Shown here: one piece after another, positions 54,861 through 58,669 of the stretch | Numbering within the stretch: the stretch's first letter is position 1 | Layout: each line of letters opens with the position of its first letter | NCBI GenBank assembly: GCA_018333515.1 | Contig: JAGXSZ010000016.1 | Span: 1-58,669 of the forward strand | Direction: 5' to 3' | Source of the DNA: Actinomycetota bacterium | Lineage (GTDB): Bacteria > Actinomycetota > Aquicultoria > Aquicultorales > Aquicultoraceae | Length of the DNA: 58,669 nt | Program-made: the position numbers and the translations under genes | Notes under the pieces: model-generated | What the model saw: the letters and a program-made list of their open reading frames with translations, nothing else | What the model was told of the DNA's origin: nothing | Database searches by the model: none

Positions 54861-55076
54861 GTCCGCTCCTTTCACAATCCGCACACAATACGGCCGGCGC
54901 AAGCCGACCGGCAATGCCTCGCCAAAGCACTCTTTTGGCGTTAACGATTAATCCCATCTATCTTTATAGCGCGTTTTGCACCGCGCGGCAAATAACTTCG
55001 ATGATTATTCGGCGACCGCTTGCATGCGCCCATCCTGGCTGGAAGTGCTAAAACTCACTTAAAACAAGGTTTTATC

Positions 55077-55177
55077 GCTGTCAGTCGCCCGCGTTGACCA
55101 ATATCGGCGATTACCTCGACCACCGATGCGCGGCCATTACGCTTCAATGCTGTCAGTTGCCCGCGTTGACCAATATC
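55077..55177. repeat. Duplicated 3' end of the DUF2993 gene
   Basis: A 29-bp sequence at 55149-55177, covering the last codons and stop of the DUF2993 gene, recurs at 55077-55105 with one mismatch, 72 bases downstream. The extra copy would read ILVNAGD and stop. It looks like a local duplication. Confidence 0.85.
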
Positions 55178-55842
55178 TGGTTATCCTGAACGAGCACTTT
55201 GGTGATTTTCATATTAAACGGCAGGTCGCTCACGGGAAGGTCGAGCCCTATCTCGCCTATCCAGTTCTTAGCCTCACTTAGCCCGAGGTCATCCATAGCT
55301 GCAAACTTAGCATCGGTCGGCTCGAGAACGAGCCTGTTCCCCCTTAACCTGGGCTTGAGCGAAATATCTAGTTTGCCTATCATCTCGATTTCCGCGCTTG
55401 CGACCACTTTGTTGGGTTTAAGGTCGAGACGCCAGCCTTTCAAATCGTCATGACTCTTCGCGATAAATTTGTTTAACTCGGCCTCGGCGACGACTATGCT
55501 CGTCTTGGCCGCACCGACGTCGCTAATTGCGGCGTCGCGCGTCTGAAGCGTCTTTTTGACGTCGAACTCTATGTCTTTAACGGTGATGACGACACTCCTG
55601 CGCTTAATGCCGTTGAACTCGCTTTTGGCGCATTCGATGTAGACGCGCTCTATCTTGCCGCGGAAGAGTTCCGGATAACTGTAGTCGACGCGGACATAGG
55701 CGCAATCCTTGAGATTGTAATCGCGGCGGATAGTCTCGATGACAGCCTTCTCTATCGAGTAACTGACGACGGTAGGGACGACTATCGCGAAGAATACGCC
55801 CGAGACTATGACTAATGTCGCGATTATACACCAGCGTTTCAC
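55153..55842 (-). CDS. DUF2993 (LmeA-like) membrane-anchored protein
   Basis: A 229-residue protein with one N-terminal membrane anchor (about 4-28) and an extracytoplasmic domain of the DUF2993 type. In mycobacteria a member, LmeA, is linked to lipomannan elongation; transfer of that role here is uncertain. Typical features are the amphipathic strand pattern in GLDLPVSDLPFNMKITKVLV and a short C-terminal DNQILVNAGN. The GTG at 55842 has AGGAG six bases upstream. It starts eight bases after the PHP gene stop and is probably cotranscribed with it. Confidence 0.75.
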   Translation of the reverse strand: MKRWCIIATLVIVSGVFFAIVVPTVVSYSIEKAVIETIRRDYNLKDCAYVRVDYSYPELFRGKIERVYIECAKSEFNGIKRRSVVITVKDIEFDVKKTLQTRDAAISDVGAAKTSIVVAEAELNKFIAKSHDDLKGWRLDLKPNKVVASAEIEMIGKLDISLKPRLRGNRLVLEPTDAKFAAMDDLGLSEAKNWIGEIGLDLPVSDLPFNMKITKVLVQDNQILVNAGN

Positions 55843-55850
55843 GCTAACTC

Positions 55851-56603
55851 CTAACGCCGGGCTCTCCTTGAAGCGAGATAGTCCCGCACTTTTTGAGCCG
55901 AGGTATTTATGATTTGATCTTCGGTTATGCCCGCTAGGGTGACCAGCTCTAGAGCCTGGTCGAAGACGCCTACCTGTGTGTGGATATGGGCGTCACTGCT
56001 TATTATAACATGCGAGCGCTTCTCGCGGATGAACTCTGCGACAGCTAAATCATAATCGTAAGCAGCCGGCCGGCTGGTGGTCGGCAAGAACGAGCTGTTG
56101 TTTATTTCGAGCGGGATACCCTTCTCGACCGCGGCGTCGACGAGCGTCTCGGGGTCGATAGGAAATTTCGCGTTGCCGGGATGGACTAAAAAGTCGAGCA
56201 ACGGATTATCCATCGCCCGGCAAAGCGCTTCGGTATTTTGCGCGACCGAGCCGCTCACGTAGCCGCAATTCGGATGAAACCCGGCGTGTACCAGCTCGAG
56301 CGGCGCGAGATAGTCTTCGGGCAAATCGAGGTCGCCGTTGGCGTTGGTGACGTTGGCCTCGATTCCTTTGAGGATGCGGACGCCGTTTAGTTCGGCCGGC
56401 ATTATGCGCAGGTTCCAAAAGTGGTACCGATGCGCGCCGCCGGGCAACGCCGGGCCATGGTCGGTAAGCGCGACCATCTTGAGACCTCTCTTGGCCGCCT
56501 CTTTCGTTATCTCCTCGACGGTGCTGTAAGCATGTCCGCTGGCCACCGTATGGACGTGGAGGTCGGCTTCGATTTTGATAATAGGCTTTTTAGGTTCAGT
56601 CAT
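55851..56603 (-). CDS. PHP-domain hydrolase, YcdX-like
   Basis: A 250-residue metal-dependent hydrolase of the PHP family, close to YcdX-type phosphatases. Metal-binding motifs are DLHVHTVASGHAYST (near residue 14), ALTDHGPALPG (about 46), the glutamate of GIEANV, VHAGFHPN, LVHPGN and the late SSDAHIHTQVG. The substrate is not known. The gene precedes the DUF2993 gene and follows prfB after about 80 bases. Confidence 0.88.
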   Translation of the reverse strand: MTEPKKPIIKIEADLHVHTVASGHAYSTVEEITKEAAKRGLKMVALTDHGPALPGGAHRYHFWNLRIMPAELNGVRILKGIEANVTNANGDLDLPEDYLAPLELVHAGFHPNCGYVSGSVAQNTEALCRAMDNPLLDFLVHPGNAKFPIDPETLVDAAVEKGIPLEINNSSFLPTTSRPAAYDYDLAVAEFIREKRSHVIISSDAHIHTQVGVFDQALELVTLAGITEDQIINTSAQKVRDYLASRRARR

Positions 56604-56684
56604 GGTTATCGGCCTTCGGCTAACATGATTATTATTGCTCCCGAAACTCCGGGCCCGCAGTTCAGGGCTTTAGCCCTGACGATC

Positions 56685-57810
56685 CTACGTCGCCCTCTGC
56701 TCATCGGAGGCTTCCGAAATCCGCTGCCGGTGATACTCGATTATGAAATCATCGAGGTCGCCGTCGAGGACCGCCTGGACATTACCCTTCTCGACGCCGG
56801 TGCGGTGGTCTTTGATAAGCTGGTAAGGGTGCATAACATACGACATTATCTGGCTCCCCCAGGCTATCTCTTTTTTCTGCTTGTGCCGCTCGGCCGCCTC
56901 TCGCGCCTGCTCCTCCTGAATGCGCTCGTACAGGCGGGCCCGGAGAATTATCATCGCGGTCTCTTTGTTCTTCGTTTGCGAGCGCTCGCTCTGGCACTGG
57001 GCCATGACGCCTGTCGGGATGTGCGTGATTCGCACCGCGGAGTCGGTCACGTTGACATGCTGGCCGCCCGCGCCCGTCGAGCGGTAGGTCTCTATCTTTA
57101 AATCGGCGGGGTCGACTGTGATTTGGACATCGCGCTCGACCTCCGGGATGACATCGACCGAAGCAAACGAGGTGTGACGCCGGCCGCCGTAATCGAACGG
57201 AGATATCCTGACAAGACGATGGACACCGCGGACCGCCTGCAAAAAGCCGTACGCGTATTTTCCTTGAATAGTAAATGTCGCGGTCTTGATGCCGGCTTCG
57301 TCGCCCGCCGCAATCTCATAGATGTCGGTCTGATAGTGCTTATCTTTCGACCATTGAATTACCATGCGCATGAGCATCTCGGCCCAGTCTTGCGACTCGG
57401 TGCCGCCCGCCCCGGGGTGAACGGTGACGATGGCGCTGTGGCTGTCGAGCGGGTCGGTAAACCAGCTCCGCAGCTCGAGGTCGTCGGCGTATCTCTTCAA
57501 ACGCCTGAAGTCTCGCTCCACGTCGGCGGCGAGCGTCTCATCGCCTTCGGAGACCGCGAGTTCGTTCATTATCTCGAGTTCTTCGGCGTCGTCATCGGCC
57601 TTCTCCCAAGCGGCGATGTCGTCTTTTATATCGCTCATCTTCGACATCAGGGCTTGCGCCGCTTCCTGGTCGTCCCAGAAACCCGGCTTGCTCGCCTCTT
57701 TTTCGAGCTTTGTTAACTCATCACGCTTAGTATCGACGTCAAAGATAATCCTTTATGTCTCGTATCTTGTCGCGTACCAGGTTAATCTCTTCGCTAAAAT
57801 CTACAGCCAA
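56685..57810 (-). CDS. prfB: Peptide chain release factor 2 with programmed +1 frameshift
   Basis: Releases peptides at UGA and UAA codons. The gene is read in two frames: a 23-codon start from TTG 57810 (GGGGTG eight bases upstream) ends at an in-frame TGA at 57739-57741, then a +1 shift continues for 351 codons. The total of about 374 residues is normal for RF2. SPF (codon-recognition tripeptide) is at about residues 203-205 and GGQ (peptidyl-transferase tripeptide) at 248-250 of the shifted product. Low RF2 would slow termination at the TGA and favour shifting, the known autoregulatory loop of prfB. It lies just downstream of secA, as in many bacteria. Confidence 0.95.
57738..57756 (-). 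promoter_or_regulatory. prfB programmed frameshift site
   Basis: On the minus strand AAAGGAT, TAT, then CTTTGAC: the slippery CTT codon followed by TGA and C, with an internal Shine-Dalgarno-like AAGGA at the usual distance. This matches the conserved RF2 frameshift signal. Confidence 0.93.
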
Positions 57811-57851
57811 TCTATAGCACCCCTGCTCGAATCTGATTTCGGTTTAATAAT

Positions 57852-58669
57852 CTAGCCGCAGCACTTCTTGTACTTCTTGCCGCTCCCGCACGGGCACGGG
57901 TCGTTTCGCCCGGTCTTGTCATCATTGATTTTGGGCTTTTTCGACCCTTCCCCGCCGCCGCTGGTGACCAAGACCTTCTCTTTCGGGCGCTCGGGCTCGT
58001 CGCGGACGACCTTCACATGGTACATATATTGAAGGACATCTTCTTTGATGCCCTCGCTCATCGCGTTAAAGGCCGCAAACGCTTCCGATTTGTATTCTAT
58101 AAGCGGGTCGCGCTGGCCGATGGCGCGCAGACCGATGCCCTCTTTGAGATAGTCCATCTCGTAGAGGTGCTCGCGCCACTTATTATCGATTACCTCCAAC
58201 ATGACCATGCGCTCTATATCGCGCAAAGCCTGAGGCCCCAACTCTTCTTCGCGTTTAATATATGTCTCTCTCGCGGTCTCGATGAGCCGCTCCGCGAGTT
58301 CTTCGCGCGTAATCGTCGCGTCGTCAATCGAATCCCTGCCCCAATCCAACGTGAAAAGCTGGTTGATGTAGGCGAAGAGGCCGTCCCAATCCCAGGCCTC
58401 GGCGTATTTTTCATCGCCGGTAAATACCGCCACCGCGCCTGACATGACATCGTCTATCATCTCGAGTATGCGATCGTGGAGGTCTTCGCCGGTGAGCACC
58501 GCGAAGCGCTCATTGTAGATAACCTCGCGCTGCTTATTCATCACGTCGTCGTATTCGAGGACATGCTTACGTATCGAGAAGTTCTGCGCCTCGACCTGTT
58601 TCTGCGCGGTCTCGATCGACTTCGATATCATGCTATGCTCTATCGGCTGGTCGTCGGGGACGCCGAGCC
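57852..58669 (-). CDS. secA: Preprotein translocase ATPase SecA (C-terminal part)
   Basis: C-terminal 270 or so residues of the SecA motor that drives proteins through SecYEG; the gene continues beyond the window edge, and the frame is open to the last base. Recognisable segments are DQPIEHSMISKSIETAQKQV, then FSIRKHVLEYDDVMNKQREV, and GLRAIGQRDPLIEYKSEAFA. The C-terminus ends in the zinc-binding motif PCPCGSGKKYKKCCG, which contacts SecB or ribosomes in other bacteria. secA followed by prfB is a widespread order. Confidence 0.97.
   Translation of the reverse strand, partial: LGVPDDQPIEHSMISKSIETAQKQVEAQNFSIRKHVLEYDDVMNKQREVIYNERFAVLTGEDLHDRILEMIDDVMSGAVAVFTGDEKYAEAWDWDGLFAYINQLFTLDWGRDSIDDATITREELAERLIETARETYIKREEELGPQALRDIERMVMLEVIDNKWREHLYEMDYLKEGIGLRAIGQRDPLIEYKSEAFAAFNAMSEGIKEDVLQYMYHVKVVRDEPERPKEKVLVTSGGGEGSKKPKINDDKTGRNDPCPCGSGKKYKKCCG

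Overview
The window looks like a chromosomal stretch of an anaerobic, deep-branching actinobacterium (Candidatus Aquicultor/OPB41-like lineages come to mind). This is inference from gene content and order: prfB, ftsE, ftsX and smpB lie close together as in actinobacteria, a DUF2993 (LmeA-like) protein is present, transketolase is split into two genes, and complex I lacks NADH-module genes here. Host DNA is moderately GC-rich and uses many TTG/GTG starts. A roughly 13 kb block (23.1-36.0 kb) is visibly more AT-rich and is an integrated element.

Layout. 1-10.6 kb: a complex I operon on the minus strand, nuoA-B-CD-H-I-J-K-L-M-N, with nuoN cut by the window edge. nuoE, nuoF and nuoG are absent, and the nuoI gene is interrupted in frame by a complete GltD-like FAD/NAD(P)H oxidoreductase, so the operon seems to encode its own alternative electron-input module. 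10.9-20.3 kb: ndk, a zinc-ribbon membrane protein, folC, valS, a DUF3786 protein, then clpX-clpP-tig. 20.4-20.9 kb: tRNA-Leu, tRNA-Lys and tRNA-His. 21.2-23.0 kb (plus strand): sppA and a Yip1-family membrane protein.

23.08-35.96 kb: a genomic island in tRNA-Arg(UCU), bounded by a perfect 45-bp direct repeat of the tRNA 3' part. It carries a translationally coupled three-gene cassette (TIGR04255-like protein, unknown protein, HEPN protein), a decayed IS1634-like transposase, a type I restriction-modification operon (hsdM-rhuM-hsdS-hsdR) and a small RHH-like gene. Its tyrosine integrase is frameshifted and lacks its N-terminus, so the island is probably immobile but keeps its defence cargo. 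Paired 10-bp repeats near both ends look like integrase arm sites. 36.0-38.4 kb: tRNA-Gly, gene remnants, a Phd/PIN toxin-antitoxin pair and tRNA-Pro.

38.5-41.4 kb: rdgB, rph, a QueT-like transporter and murI. 41.5-44.2 kb: a MITE-like inverted-repeat element and a triple-PAS GGDEF/EAL c-di-GMP protein. 44.4-47.9 kb: ribosome-rescue module ssrA-smpB-rnr; ssrA carries a 236-nt group I intron in the T-loop of its tRNA-like domain. 48-58.7 kb: an unknown acidic-tailed protein, then ctpA, an M23 peptidase, ftsX, ftsE (peptidoglycan-hydrolase control), the two transketolase halves separated by another inverted-repeat element, a DUF2993 protein, a PHP hydrolase, prfB with its programmed frameshift, and the 3' end of secA.

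I found no CRISPR array, rRNA operon or recognisable riboswitch. Family names were assigned from recalled motifs, without database searches.
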